This document shows positions 25,131 through 33,245 of a stretch of 64,000 nucleotides of DNA, piece after piece. Source of the DNA: an uncultured Bacteroidales bacterium (GTDB lineage Bacteria > Bacteroidota > Bacteroidia > Bacteroidales > P3); NCBI GenBank assembly GCA_900316235.1, contig ONCC01000004.1:109406-173405 (forward strand). Direction: 5' to 3'. The position numbers and the translations under genes are program-made. The notes beneath the pieces are model-generated. The model was given only the letters and a program-made list of their open reading frames with translations. It was not told the origin of the DNA and searched no databases. The first letter of the stretch is position 1; each line of letters opens with the position of its first letter.

Positions 25131-26717
25131 ATGGCAATAAATACATATTTTTTACGTTATTTAGTTACAACAGACCACAATATGCAAGCATCAGAAGAAA
25201 CAATAAATCGATTGATTGCCAACTATGACTCCCATATAAAGATACACGGATACACGATAGAATCTATTACCGTCTTATATAATACCATAAAAGATTCTGA
25301 ACTTGCAGATAATGATTATCTACTCAAGATGAAGACCCTGTCTGAAGTGATATTAACTTATTCATTTGCAGAAATTGAGTTAGCTGCAATCATGAGGGCA
25401 AATCTTAAGGAGCGTAACGACAACTTCTACCGCAGGACAATTCTTCTTCAGTCATTCAGAATAATATCCGAATCCACCAAAGCTCTTTTCGGATTTGTTA
25501 ACAAGGACAAGAAAAACGCATTTTGGAACAAATTGACTACATTATTTGATCTTTCTCTTTTTTCACAGGATATTGAAGAAATAAAAACAGGTGTAGATGA
25601 TTTGTCAAAGAATGTTATTAATAAAATTAATCGTGACATTGCCAGTCATTATGATTGGGATGCATTAGCTGTGGAGAGCTCCTACATCAGTATTAAAGAC
25701 GAAGACCTAATATGTCAAAACCTAAGCAAATATGGTTATGTCATTGAACGAGTGTCTAAAATATCCAACAAGCTTCTCGGCCCTTTTATAAATTCCATTA
25801 ATTTGCCAAAGCACCCCTCCGGGAGTGCCGTTGACCGGGTAATACCGTCAGATTTAGTGTGGCTGTTTGAAAAGTCAATATTAAAGCCCCAACTCATTGA
25901 AGTAATAAAAACATCCTATCCTGATAATACACGCCAACTCAATCAGGCCATAGCCTTGTGCCACCGTCTTCAGGAACTGACGACACTGGAAGAAAAATTT
26001 GGCATTATACTGAAAAACAATGAGGTATTTTTGTGTTATTCAAAAATTATGAATTCAATCTGCCTTTTGCTCTTCATGATGAATGATGCGTTGGCTGCCG
26101 CAGTGGCTCTCGTCAATTCAGAGTCGTTTTGGGAAAGTCGGATGAACCTGAAACGACTAGACGTTTCTGCATACGAGGCTCTTAACAAAGTAGTCGGTTT
26201 TGAAGAAAACCGCATGAATGAGTGCTTTTTTCACGAGATTGACCAATTGATATATGAGTTGCCCACATCTTTGAAAGATCAATTTATTATTCTAAAAAAA
26301 GATACAGACTTGCTTGTTAAAAAATATGGTTTTGACAAAGCTAACCAAAGAAATTCTTTTATTCATTATCGTTCAGGGGAAAAAGTTTGGTTGCTGCATT
26401 CATACAACAACTTGGTCGCCATCTCTATTCCCAATGCATTGTATAAGATTATTGAACTGCGGAAGTTGTCGACCAGAATAGTGCAATTTACTAGTTTGTT
26501 TTCAGATTCTTTCGGTTCCCTTCAAGAAATTAAATTCAAGGAGAATGTCAATCAAATGTTTAAACCATTACGGCTTGTCATTGATAAAAGCCAGAATGAA
26601 GAAACGAGAGAGAAAGCAAAAAAAATGTTAGATGACTTTCAAAATAAGATATTAAATATGGGGGTTGCTACTAAAAAACAAAACATTGAAAACAATAATA
26701 GAGAAAACATTATATGA
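25131..26717 (+). CDS. Protein with two RxxxxH motifs, likely dual-HEPN RNase
   Basis: 528 residues from MAINTYFLRY, chosen because AAGGAA lies just upstream; an ATG at 25098 would add 11 residues inside the terminator-proximal region. Helix-rich throughout. Two RxxxxH motifs typical of HEPN RNases are present: RDIASHYDWD (168-177) and QRNSFIHYRSG (406-416). Each follows a stretch of amphipathic helices, so two HEPN domains are likely. The P-loop gene follows after 1 bp. HEPN RNases paired with STAND or KAP ATPases cleave tRNA or other RNA in several defence systems. Family name not recognised. Confidence 0.72.
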   Translation: MAINTYFLRYLVTTDHNMQASEETINRLIANYDSHIKIHGYTIESITVLYNTIKDSELADNDYLLKMKTLSEVILTYSFAEIELAAIMRANLKERNDNFYRRTILLQSFRIISESTKALFGFVNKDKKNAFWNKLTTLFDLSLFSQDIEEIKTGVDDLSKNVINKINRDIASHYDWDALAVESSYISIKDEDLICQNLSKYGYVIERVSKISNKLLGPFINSINLPKHPSGSAVDRVIPSDLVWLFEKSILKPQLIEVIKTSYPDNTRQLNQAIALCHRLQELTTLEEKFGIILKNNEVFLCYSKIMNSICLLLFMMNDALAAAVALVNSESFWESRMNLKRLDVSAYEALNKVVGFEENRMNECFFHEIDQLIYELPTSLKDQFIILKKDTDLLVKKYGFDKANQRNSFIHYRSGEKVWLLHSYNNLVAISIPNALYKIIELRKLSTRIVQFTSLFSDSFGSLQEIKFKENVNQMFKPLRLVIDKSQNEETREKAKKMLDDFQNKILNMGVATKKQNIENNNRENII

Positions 26718-26718
26718 T

Positions 26719-28614
26719 ATGGAAGAGAAGATGATTAAAAGCAATGCATTGCTGACATCCTACTTAAATGAATATATCAAAATGACCCAGCCTCAATATG
26801 CTGTGATGATTACTGGTAAATGGGGATGTGGAAAGACATACTATATTGACAGAATAATAAAAGAATGGGAAAAGGAAAAAGTAAGGACAGGCGGAGACAG
26901 TATTTGCTTGAAGCCTATTTGTGTGAGTTTGTATGGTATGCAATCCATCAGCGAGGTCGTGCGTCAAATTAAGATAAAAATTAACCCTATACTATATTCA
27001 AAAGGTGCAAAAGTCGCCAAGAAAATTGCACTTACCGCTTTACAAATCGTCACAAAATCTAAAGTTGATATTGACGGGGATGGTACGGGAGAGGAATTGA
27101 GTAATTTACTTGATGCAGAAGGGATTCTTGAAATATTTAAGAGCGATTCTTCCGCCATTAAAGGTGATAAGGTATTAGTTTTTGATGATTTGGAACGAAG
27201 TCATATTCCATTGGACAAATTCTTTGGTTTTGTAAACAATCTTGTAGAACACTCTAATTCAAAGGTGATACTGATATGTGAAGAAGATAGGTTGGAGGAA
27301 TCAGCTGCGAAAGATAATTTGAAAGTTGAGTACAAGGATTTCAAAGAGAAATTGGTTGGGCAAACATTCTCGCTGGAAGTGAATTATGCTCAAATTGTAG
27401 CATCATTTATTAAGAATTCTGGTAATAAGGTTATCACTGACAACCTTAATCTAATTGTGGATCTTTTTGTTGTATCTAAGTGTGAGAACTTAAGAATAAT
27501 AAAGCATTGTTTGCAGGATATTGAAAGGCTGTTAAAACAACTTCCATTGGAAATAGAGAATAATGACAACTATGCTGTGCTCGTAAAAAATGTTATTGCC
27601 TATTTGGTAATAGCATCTATAGAGGATCGCTTTGGTAATAAAAATATAGATTATTTTCAGTCTTACGGATTAATAAGACAAGACAAGGATGCAATCAAAA
27701 GGATTGAAGATAAGTATATCGGGATATTGGAATATTATAAATTGTATCATTCATCATACTCTATTCCTATTACCACGCTACTTAATTTTGTTCGGACTGG
27801 TTATCTCAATGCGCCGGAAAGAGTTGTTGCAGAAAGCAGGTTATTGCGGTCGAGAAATATGGCAAATTGGGAAAAACTTTGGCGTTGCGAATCCCTATCA
27901 AACGTAGAATTTCTTTCTCTGCTTAAGTCAGAGAAAGATAAATTCTATAAGAAAGAGCTGGAAAATGTTTTTGAGGTAGCACATTTGGCAGGAATATTGC
28001 TTTCATTGGAGAAACGGAGGCTAGTGAAACTGAATAGAGGGTATGTGGTGAGCAATGCAAAAAGGACTATAATTAAAATCCATAAAATATACCCCAATGA
28101 TATTGCTCGGTTGGCACTGAATAGTCAGGGGTATGAGTTCCAGGAATCAGACTCAACTGAAATGAAGGATATTCTCTCTTTCGCATCGTCTCTTTTGCAG
28201 AAACAAATTGAAAGAATAGAGAAAGAGTATATCGTAAACGCATGGGATAGACTTGTGCCAGGGATGACTCTTAGTGAAATAGAAGCACTATTTGACCAAT
28301 CAAAACCCACACACTTACGTCGCTACTCCATGGATGATATCTTCACGCAAGCAAGTCCCAAATCAATCGCAGAAAAGATAGTGGCCTTGCCAAGTGCGAC
28401 CAAGTTAGAATTTGCACATTTCCTAATGGGTAGATATTATCTTAAAGGCACCGGAATAGTCGGAACGCTATCAGCTGAAATGATGAAAGATAAGGAATCT
28501 TTGGGGAAAATATCTAGAATTTTAAAATCTAAAGCGAAACGACTTAAACTTATTGAGAAAGAGCAAACGTTGTTGATTGCATCAAAAATGGATGAGGCTG
28601 CTGCAAAAATGTAA
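26719..28614 (+). CDS. KAP-family P-loop NTPase, partner of the dual-HEPN protein
   Basis: 631 residues from MEEKMIKSNA, which starts 1 bp after the HEPN stop; an upstream in-frame ATG would overlap that gene by 53 bp. Walker A is GKWGCGKT (33-40), Walker B VLVFDDLERS (152-161), followed by VILICEEDRL, a sensor-like strand. This is the KAP arrangement. The C-terminal half is helical with no domain I recognise and no clear membrane segment, unlike many KAP proteins. It probably senses infection and releases or activates the HEPN RNase. The repeat-linked terminator follows. Confidence 0.82.
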   Translation: MEEKMIKSNALLTSYLNEYIKMTQPQYAVMITGKWGCGKTYYIDRIIKEWEKEKVRTGGDSICLKPICVSLYGMQSISEVVRQIKIKINPILYSKGAKVAKKIALTALQIVTKSKVDIDGDGTGEELSNLLDAEGILEIFKSDSSAIKGDKVLVFDDLERSHIPLDKFFGFVNNLVEHSNSKVILICEEDRLEESAAKDNLKVEYKDFKEKLVGQTFSLEVNYAQIVASFIKNSGNKVITDNLNLIVDLFVVSKCENLRIIKHCLQDIERLLKQLPLEIENNDNYAVLVKNVIAYLVIASIEDRFGNKNIDYFQSYGLIRQDKDAIKRIEDKYIGILEYYKLYHSSYSIPITTLLNFVRTGYLNAPERVVAESRLLRSRNMANWEKLWRCESLSNVEFLSLLKSEKDKFYKKELENVFEVAHLAGILLSLEKRRLVKLNRGYVVSNAKRTIIKIHKIYPNDIARLALNSQGYEFQESDSTEMKDILSFASSLLQKQIERIEKEYIVNAWDRLVPGMTLSEIEALFDQSKPTHLRRYSMDDIFTQASPKSIAEKIVALPSATKLEFAHFLMGRYYLKGTGIVGTLSAEMMKDKESLGKISRILKSKAKRLKLIEKEQTLLIASKMDEAAAKM

Positions 28615-28637
28615 TACCACTTAACTAATATCTGGCT

Positions 28638-28731
28638 GGCCGCTTTTCAGCGGCTTTTTTATTACCCCATCCACCCCAATTTTCACTAAAATCAGGGTGA
28701 ACACCCTCCTTTTCCCCCTTCCCCAACCCAC
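28638..28731 (+). repeat. Terminator-linked repeat, copy B
   Basis: Matches 16630-16722 from the terminator through ATTACCCCAT, ATTTTCAC, AAAATCAGGGTGA and CCCTTCCCCAACCC. Confidence 0.75.
28639..28660 (+). terminator. Terminator after the HEPN/KAP unit
   Basis: GCCGCT-TTTC-AGCGGC followed by TTTTTT, 25 bp after the stop. Confidence 0.88.
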
Positions 28732-28824
28732 CAAATTTCACCTCGCATCCCCCATTATCCTCCCTTATCCCCATTTATCGCGACGCATCCCCTCAATCCC
28801 CGAAGCCGTTTTTTGTCGCCCTCG

Positions 28825-28832
28825 TACTTTTG
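28825..28832 (+). promoter_or_regulatory. Possible -7 element before the phage-like module
   Basis: TACTTTTG fits TAnnTTTG and lies 100 bp before the DUF6266 gene; no good TTTG is found at the expected distance upstream. The rest of 28740-28931 shows no gene. Confidence 0.4.
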
Positions 28833-28931
28833 CCGAGTCTTTCGAAGCCAAACCACAGGTGCACATGTGGAACAAGCTGAAAAGACGAATCAACAGAATG
28901 TATAACCTTTAACAACGAAAGGAACAACACA

Positions 28932-29807
28932 ATGGCAAAAGTATTCGGAATCAACACCAAGATTCGTGGCAAGGTAGGTGAGTATATCTACCGCCAAACC
29001 AAGAAAGGTACCGTAGTAAGCGAAGCTCCAGTCAAACCGGTCACGCCAAGACGTAGCCAGCAGCAAATGAATATCCGTACCCAATGGGCTAACCTCGGTG
29101 CCATCTATAAGCAGTTTGACAGCATGTTACGCCGAGGTTTCGAGGGATTGCCTCCGCAGATGAGTGTTTACAATGCCTTTATCCAGGCCAATCTTGGCAA
29201 TGTTAAGGTGTATATCACACGTCTCATGCGTCTCAATGGCGGCGCCATCCTCGCGCCTTATCAGATTACACGCGGCTCCCTGCCAAGTATCAGCATGGCA
29301 AAGAATGCCTCTAATATTCTTGTGAGTAGCGTCCACCTTGGTTCTCTTGCAATTAGCGCGACTACTACAGTGGCGCAATTCTCTCAAGCCATCCTTGATA
29401 ATAATTCCTCTTTTGTTGAGGGGGACCAGCTTACCTTTTTTCATGGCAAACAGAGTATTGACTCCGTGACTCGGACACCACGTGTTTCCATTACTGGCTA
29501 CAAAGTGGTGCTTGATACCGCCGATGATACGCCCCTATGGAATATCGTTGAAAAGATTGGCTTCTCCGTGTCCGACAACTGCTTGGCAACCTCGGAGGAA
29601 ATTACCAACGGAGCTGCTGCCTGGGTGCATAGTCGTGAAGGTATTGATGGTACACTGAAGGTTAGTACCCAATTCTTCTATGTCGAGAATTCCGCACTGG
29701 CAACCTACCAAAGCCACACTGCGGTCACTGCCGCTATCAACAGTTATGGTGGCATCAACTCCGCCGCCGTCTATCTCCAGCCCGAACTCAACACCGTCAC
29801 GCCCTGA
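28932..29807 (+). CDS. DUF6266 family protein (phage-like module)
   Basis: 291 residues. Basic N-terminus: GINTKIRGKVGEYIYRQTKK and PRRSQQQMNIRTQWANL, the pattern of the DUF6266 family of Bacteroidetes. The rest is a beta-rich segment without known motifs. The family is found in phage- or element-like clusters; its function is unknown to me. It precedes two tail-like proteins and an amidase, all in the same direction and separated by similar hairpin-bearing gaps. Confidence 0.72.
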   Translation: MAKVFGINTKIRGKVGEYIYRQTKKGTVVSEAPVKPVTPRRSQQQMNIRTQWANLGAIYKQFDSMLRRGFEGLPPQMSVYNAFIQANLGNVKVYITRLMRLNGGAILAPYQITRGSLPSISMAKNASNILVSSVHLGSLAISATTTVAQFSQAILDNNSSFVEGDQLTFFHGKQSIDSVTRTPRVSITGYKVVLDTADDTPLWNIVEKIGFSVSDNCLATSEEITNGAAAWVHSREGIDGTLKVSTQFFYVENSALATYQSHTAVTAAINSYGGINSAAVYLQPELNTVTP

Positions 29808-29897
29808 CTGCCGGTCTTCCGTCTGCTCGTCGGAGGGCGCTTCCTCGCCCTCCACAGCCGACGACTAACCCTCACCCGCAAATAAATCAAAGAAGGG

Positions 29898-29966
29898 TTG
29901 TCGTGTGTAGGTGGCTTCAGCCACCACCCATTAGACCCATCAAGCCCACTAACCCCATCAATCGCT
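29898..29966 (+). repeat. Intergenic hairpin with CCCAT-rich tail, copy 1
   Basis: GTAGGTGGC-TTCA-GCCACC hairpin followed by ACCCATTAGACCCATC, ending at the next start codon. Sister copies are at 30340-30400 and 31083-31118. Confidence 0.65.
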
Positions 29967-30311
29967 ATGGAAGATTTAGAAATCACAACCCTCCCGACCG
30001 CCGAGCCAAAGGCAGTCCATAAGCTCACCACCCTGGGCTACGACTCCGAAGGCAACGCCGCACAAGTCCGACTATCCGACTTGTCGCCGCAAATCATCAA
30101 GGCCGCGAGTATTGATTTCATGTCAGGCCTCTTCATCAGCCGACAGTCCTTTGTTGCCGACAGTTCCGAAGTCTATGTCAACGGCCTCCGCTACACCCTC
30201 GGCAAGGACTATAAGGAGTTGTCCGACGGTACCAAAGCCGACGGTCTAGAGCTCCGTGGCGTCGAGAGCGACGACGAAATCATCCTCAAAGCCATCCCCA
30301 TCACCCATTAA
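29967..30311 (+). CDS. Small tail-fibre-like protein (phage-like module)
   Basis: 114 residues from MEDLEITTLPTAEP. An earlier in-frame ATG at 29898 lies in the repeat hairpin and gives an unlikely leader peptide, so the later start is preferred. The C-terminal half, VYVNGLRYTLGKDYKELSDG then DDEIILKAIP, matches a motif common in phage tail fibre or appendage proteins (VNG-x6-DY). The same motif recurs in the next gene, indicating a shared binding or structural domain. Confidence 0.65.
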   Translation: MEDLEITTLPTAEPKAVHKLTTLGYDSEGNAAQVRLSDLSPQIIKAASIDFMSGLFISRQSFVADSSEVYVNGLRYTLGKDYKELSDGTKADGLELRGVESDDEIILKAIPITH

Positions 30312-30339
30312 AAAAAGAAAAACAACAGGCTTTGTCAGG

Positions 30340-30400
30340 TGTAGGCGGCCTTGGCCGCCGCCCATAAAACCCACATTGCCCATAAAACCCATCAAAAAGT
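30340..30400 (+). repeat. Intergenic hairpin with CCCAT-rich tail, copy 2
   Basis: GTAGGCGGC-CTTG-GCCGCC followed by GCCCATAAAACCCA and a second CCCATAAAACCCATC, just before the next gene. Confidence 0.65.
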
Positions 30401-30406
30401 AAAGTC

Positions 30407-30985
30407 ATGCAGAAACTTAAAGTAAAACAAATCGATGGCGTCGTATCGCCTGCAGTCTCCGACGATTGGTCAACCCTGACCGACCAACTGGCCACCGCAG
30501 CTTCAACAAGTGAGAAAATCAACAATGCTGTAAGCGACGCTATGGGCGGCGCACTCCAGTCCGTCACCGGCGGCAGTGCCGAGAGTGGCAAGTATGTGTC
30601 TGCCGTCACCAAGGAAGGTTCCGCCGTCAAGGTCAGCAAGACCGCCCTGCCTGTCACAGGTGTCAACACCAGCAACACCGCCGGCACAGGCACCACCACC
30701 AAGGCCATTGTCAGTCTTGCGCTCTCCAATGGCAAGGTCGTGGCCACCGAGAAAGAGATTGCTTTCCCCTCTGCCCCCATCCTCACTATCGACAGCGTCG
30801 ACTTCACAGGCGAAGTTGCCCTCACCAAGCCCATCTATGGCGAAAGTGCCCCGGCTGTTTTTGTCAACGGACTGATGCAGCCTCCCACCGACTACGCTGT
30901 CGCCGAGGGCAAGATCACCTTCAAAGACCCCTCCCACTACGCCAAGGGCGACACCGTCAACGTCATCTATCTCACCGCCGCTTAA
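30407..30985 (+). CDS. Tail-fibre-like protein (phage-like module)
   Basis: 192 residues. Helical N-terminus (SDDWSTLTDQLATAASTSEKI), a Gly/Thr-rich middle and a C-terminal domain with AVFVNGLMQPPTDYAVAEGK and GDTVNVIYL, the VNG-x5-DY motif shared with the previous gene. Consistent with a short trimeric fibre-type protein, though no phage head or baseplate genes are nearby. It may be part of a reduced prophage or tail-derived element. Confidence 0.65.
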   Translation: MQKLKVKQIDGVVSPAVSDDWSTLTDQLATAASTSEKINNAVSDAMGGALQSVTGGSAESGKYVSAVTKEGSAVKVSKTALPVTGVNTSNTAGTGTTTKAIVSLALSNGKVVATEKEIAFPSAPILTIDSVDFTGEVALTKPIYGESAPAVFVNGLMQPPTDYAVAEGKITFKDPSHYAKGDTVNVIYLTAA

Positions 30986-31045
30986 TCCTAACCAAGCAAG
31001 CCGACCGCACCGCGGGCAGTCGGCTTGTCTCCCTTTGTCCTGTAT

Positions 31046-31064
31046 GCTGCAATACTATTGCAGC
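31046..31064. repeat. GCTGCAAT palindrome, second copy
   Basis: GCTGCAAT-ACT-ATTGCAGC, a perfect 8-bp inverted repeat preceded by TAT. The other copy (1294-1312, one mismatch) is nearly 30 kb away at the left side of the accessory region. Confidence 0.7.
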
Positions 31065-31115
31065 CCAAAGAAAAGCCACCGTGTTGGCGTCATAAGCCGC
31101 CGCCCATTAAACCCA

Positions 31116-31176
31116 TTCTGCCCGACCGCAGGGAGCGGCCTTGAGCACCACTGAATCAAATTAAATCTAGCGAAAA
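31116..31176 (+). repeat. Dispersed hairpin-plus-tail repeat, intergenic copy
   Basis: TTCTGCCCGACCGC-AGGGAGCGG, then GAGCACCACTGAATCAAATT and AGCGAAAAG, ending 6 bp before the amidase start. The first 25 bp are identical to the coding copy at 2.2 kb. Confidence 0.78.
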
Positions 31177-31181
31177 GCCCC

Positions 31182-31595
31182 ATGCGAACAATCACCGAAA
31201 TCATCATCCACTGCACCGCCACGCGCCCCAACGCTATCTGCACTGTGGAGAGCATCCGCCGCTACCACCGTTCCCTCGGCTGGCGTGACATCGGCTATCA
31301 TTATGTCATCTACCCCGACGGCAGCGTCCACGCTGGCCGTCCTGTCGAGCAACCTGGCGCACATACCGAAGGCCACAACGCACACAGCATAGGCATCGCC
31401 TATGTCGGCGGCCTCAATGCCGACGGCCACGCCGCTGACACCCGCACCGAAGCCCAACGCCTCGCCCTCCTACAATTGGTAAAAGACCTCAAGGAAGAGC
31501 ACCCCATCACCTCCATCCACGGCCACAACGAATACGCCGCCAAAGCCTGCCCCTGCTTTAGTGTCCAGCAATGGCGCAAAGAAAACAATCTTTAA
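31182..31595 (+). CDS. N-acetylmuramoyl-L-alanine amidase (Amidase_2, phage-endolysin type)
   Basis: 137 residues, a single Amidase_2 / PGRP domain that cleaves the bond between muramic acid and the stem peptide. Zinc ligands fit His10 in IIIHCTATRP and the C-terminal IHGHNEYAAKACPCF motif (His and Cys); WRDIGYHYVIYPDGSVHAGRP is the conserved core. No signal peptide, so release would depend on a holin or other route, as for phage endolysins. Followed by two overlapping small membrane/lipoprotein genes. Confidence 0.92.
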   Translation: MRTITEIIIHCTATRPNAICTVESIRRYHRSLGWRDIGYHYVIYPDGSVHAGRPVEQPGAHTEGHNAHSIGIAYVGGLNADGHAADTRTEAQRLALLQLVKDLKEEHPITSIHGHNEYAAKACPCFSVQQWRKENNL

Positions 31596-31641
31596 CCCTT
31601 CCCATTTCAATTTTCAATTCTCAATTTTCAACTTTCAATTT

Positions 31642-31971
31642 ATGAACAACCTTTGGAACATTATCCTATCCGTCCTAACCCTCGTCGCTGGTGGCGGCTG
31701 GCTATTCGACCGCCGCCGCCATCGTCAGGAGGTCGAAAGCCTGAAAGCCGACAACCGCCAGAAAGACATGAACCTCTCCAAGATGTACGTCGAGGAGTTC
31801 AAGGAGAACATCGCCGATCCCCTGCGGCATGAAGTCAGGGAATTACGCACCGAAGTAACATACTTACGCAATGCGATACAGAAGATTAACGACTGCCCTC
31901 ATAGCGACGCTTGCCCTGTTTACAATGAGTTGCAGAAGCAGCAAGACCGTCACGCAGCAGACCCACAATGA
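31642..31971 (+). CDS. Inner-membrane spanin-like (Rz-like) protein
   Basis: 109 residues from MNNLWNIILSVL; an earlier in-frame ATG at 31561 lies inside the amidase gene and would give an odd extension. One N-terminal membrane helix (about 3-20), then a charged, coiled-coil-like region (RRHRQEVESLKADNRQKDMN, VRELRTEVTYLRNAIQK) facing the periplasm. That layout, next to an endolysin and overlapped by a lipoprotein gene, is what Rz inner-membrane spanins look like. No sequence family is recognised, so the call rests on architecture. Confidence 0.6.
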   Translation: MNNLWNIILSVLTLVAGGGWLFDRRRHRQEVESLKADNRQKDMNLSKMYVEEFKENIADPLRHEVRELRTEVTYLRNAIQKINDCPHSDACPVYNELQKQQDRHAADPQ

Positions 31972-32305
31972 AGCCGTCCACGACACCGTGATTGAAACCG
32001 TCACCCTTACCATCCACGACACCCTCCGAGAAACCACCACAATCACCATCCAAACCAACGCCACCGGCGACACCACACGCCTCACCACCACCCGCGACCG
32101 CGAAAGAATAACTAACCAAAACCGCACCGCCAACCACACACATCACACTACTCAAACCGAACGCGACAGCACCACCAAAGAAACTACCACCACGCCCATT
32201 CAACCCATCAACCCCAAATTCCCCATCAAACCCATAGTAATAGCTTTTATCCTCGGCCTCCTCCTCGTTCCCCTCATCAAAATCCTCCATCGTATTAAAC
32301 ACTAA
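31871..32305 (+). CDS. Lipoprotein overlapping the Rz-like gene (Rz1-like, with C-terminal helix)
   Basis: 144 residues. Signal peptide with lipobox LFTMSC (Cys about residue 21). A Thr-rich, low-complexity middle (many TTT and THD stretches) ends in a hydrophobic segment (IVIAFILGLLLVPLIKIL). It overlaps the Rz-like gene by 101 bp in a different frame, the arrangement typical of Rz/Rz1 spanins. The C-terminal helix is not usual for Rz1; the protein may span both membranes by itself, closer to a unimolecular spanin. Likely last gene of the lysis module. Confidence 0.6.
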   Translation: MRYRRLTTALIATLALFTMSCRSSKTVTQQTHNEAVHDTVIETVTLTIHDTLRETTTITIQTNATGDTTRLTTTRDRERITNQNRTANHTHHTTQTERDSTTKETTTTPIQPINPKFPIKPIVIAFILGLLLVPLIKILHRIKH

Positions 32306-32316
32306 ACAAATAAAAT

Positions 32317-32347
32317 GTTTACATGTCAGAAAAAAATCGTATCTTTG
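32317..32347 (+). promoter_or_regulatory. Promoter of the PIN-domain pair
   Basis: A TATCTTTG -7 element (32340-32347) with a weak GTTT in the -33 region; 25 bp before the first start codon. Confidence 0.6.
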
Positions 32348-32371
32348 CAAAAATTTTAAACAAATATAATT

Positions 32372-32716
32372 ATGAAAAAAACAATCTGGCTATCTTTTGA
32401 TTTGGGGGTTGGTGGTGATTACGAACATTTGTATTCCTGGCTTGACACAAAGAAAGCAGTAGAATGCGGTGATAGTGTTGCCTGTTTTCAGTATGATGTA
32501 GGAACATTGACTGATGACAAGAAAATTTTGGAGAAAATTAAGTCAGACTTAAAAAAAAGTTTTGATGTTAATAAGCGAACGAGGGTATATTGTATTCGAC
32601 GTGTTAAAGAAGGTTCTGATATAAATATAAAAGGATCTTACATTTTTGGCACAAGAAAGGGGAACCCCTGGGAGGGCTATGGAGCGCAATTAACAAAAGA
32701 TGATGTAGGTGAATAG
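32372..32716 (+). CDS. Small protein upstream of PIN toxin, possible antitoxin
   Basis: 114 residues, AT-rich. KKTIWLSFDLGVGGDYEHLY and KKAVECGDSVACFQYD are its most regular parts; no DNA-binding motif is clear. The 8-bp overlap with a PIN-domain gene and the promoter just ahead make a toxin-antitoxin pair likely, with this as the partner. The family is not known to me. Confidence 0.6.
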   Translation: MKKTIWLSFDLGVGGDYEHLYSWLDTKKAVECGDSVACFQYDVGTLTDDKKILEKIKSDLKKSFDVNKRTRVYCIRRVKEGSDINIKGSYIFGTRKGNPWEGYGAQLTKDDVGE

Positions 32717-33134
32717 AGTTATCTTTGACACTGGTTTCTGGAGGGCCGTTTATGATAATCAAGATGATTATCATAAACAATCAATTAGTATATCTGAGAA
32801 AATAATTGATTCTGGAGAGTATCGAATTGTTATACCATTCCCTACTATGTACGAACTCCTAAGAACAGAGTTCGTTAAGAAAAAGAGTATACTTCATAAT
32901 CTTAATAAAACAATTACAAGCAACCCACATGTAGAATTAATATATGACGAAGCCTATCGAGACAAAGCTTATGAGGAAATGGTTTCTACTAGAAGGAATC
33001 TGAGTCTAGTTGATTGTATTGTAAGAGTCATGCTGGAAGATGCCAATCTAAAGATTACAGGAATAGTGACTTTTAACAATGGGGATTTTGATGATATTTG
33101 TAGAAAAAAACAAATTGAATTAATATGTTATTAG
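32709..33134 (+). CDS. PIN-domain RNase, likely toxin
   Basis: 141 residues starting at a GTG that overlaps the upstream stop by 8 bp. PIN fold acidic residues are in place: IFDTGFW near the N-terminus, PTMYELLRTEF, SLVDCIVRVML and a final TFNNGDFDDIC. PIN toxins are Mg-dependent RNases. The G-run 13 bp after its stop is non-coding. Confidence 0.78.
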   Translation: MNRVIFDTGFWRAVYDNQDDYHKQSISISEKIIDSGEYRIVIPFPTMYELLRTEFVKKKSILHNLNKTITSNPHVELIYDEAYRDKAYEEMVSTRRNLSLVDCIVRVMLEDANLKITGIVTFNNGDFDDICRKKQIELICY

Positions 33135-33147
33135 TTTATTTGTTTTA

Positions 33148-33160
33148 GGGGGGGGGGGGG
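33148..33160 (+). repeat. Homopolymer run of 13 G
   Basis: An uninterrupted G13 tract in a 111-bp gap between two convergent genes. Confidence 0.9.
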
Positions 33161-33245
33161 CTATACTCAAAGCCTCAAGGAAAAGTAGGTTACGTGCCGA
33201 CTGAAGTAAAATCAAAATCCACATGTGGCTGTTGTGAAGGAATAC

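Noticed and set aside
28697..28912. A 71-codon frame in the gap before the DUF6266 gene
   Set aside because: Pro/Ser-rich translation across a repeat region with no ribosome-binding signal or family match.
31561..31641. An earlier start for the Rz-like gene inside the amidase gene
   Set aside because: It would add 27 residues read from the amidase end and an AT-rich spacer, placing the membrane helix in the middle of the protein; the start at 31642 gives a normal N-terminal anchor.
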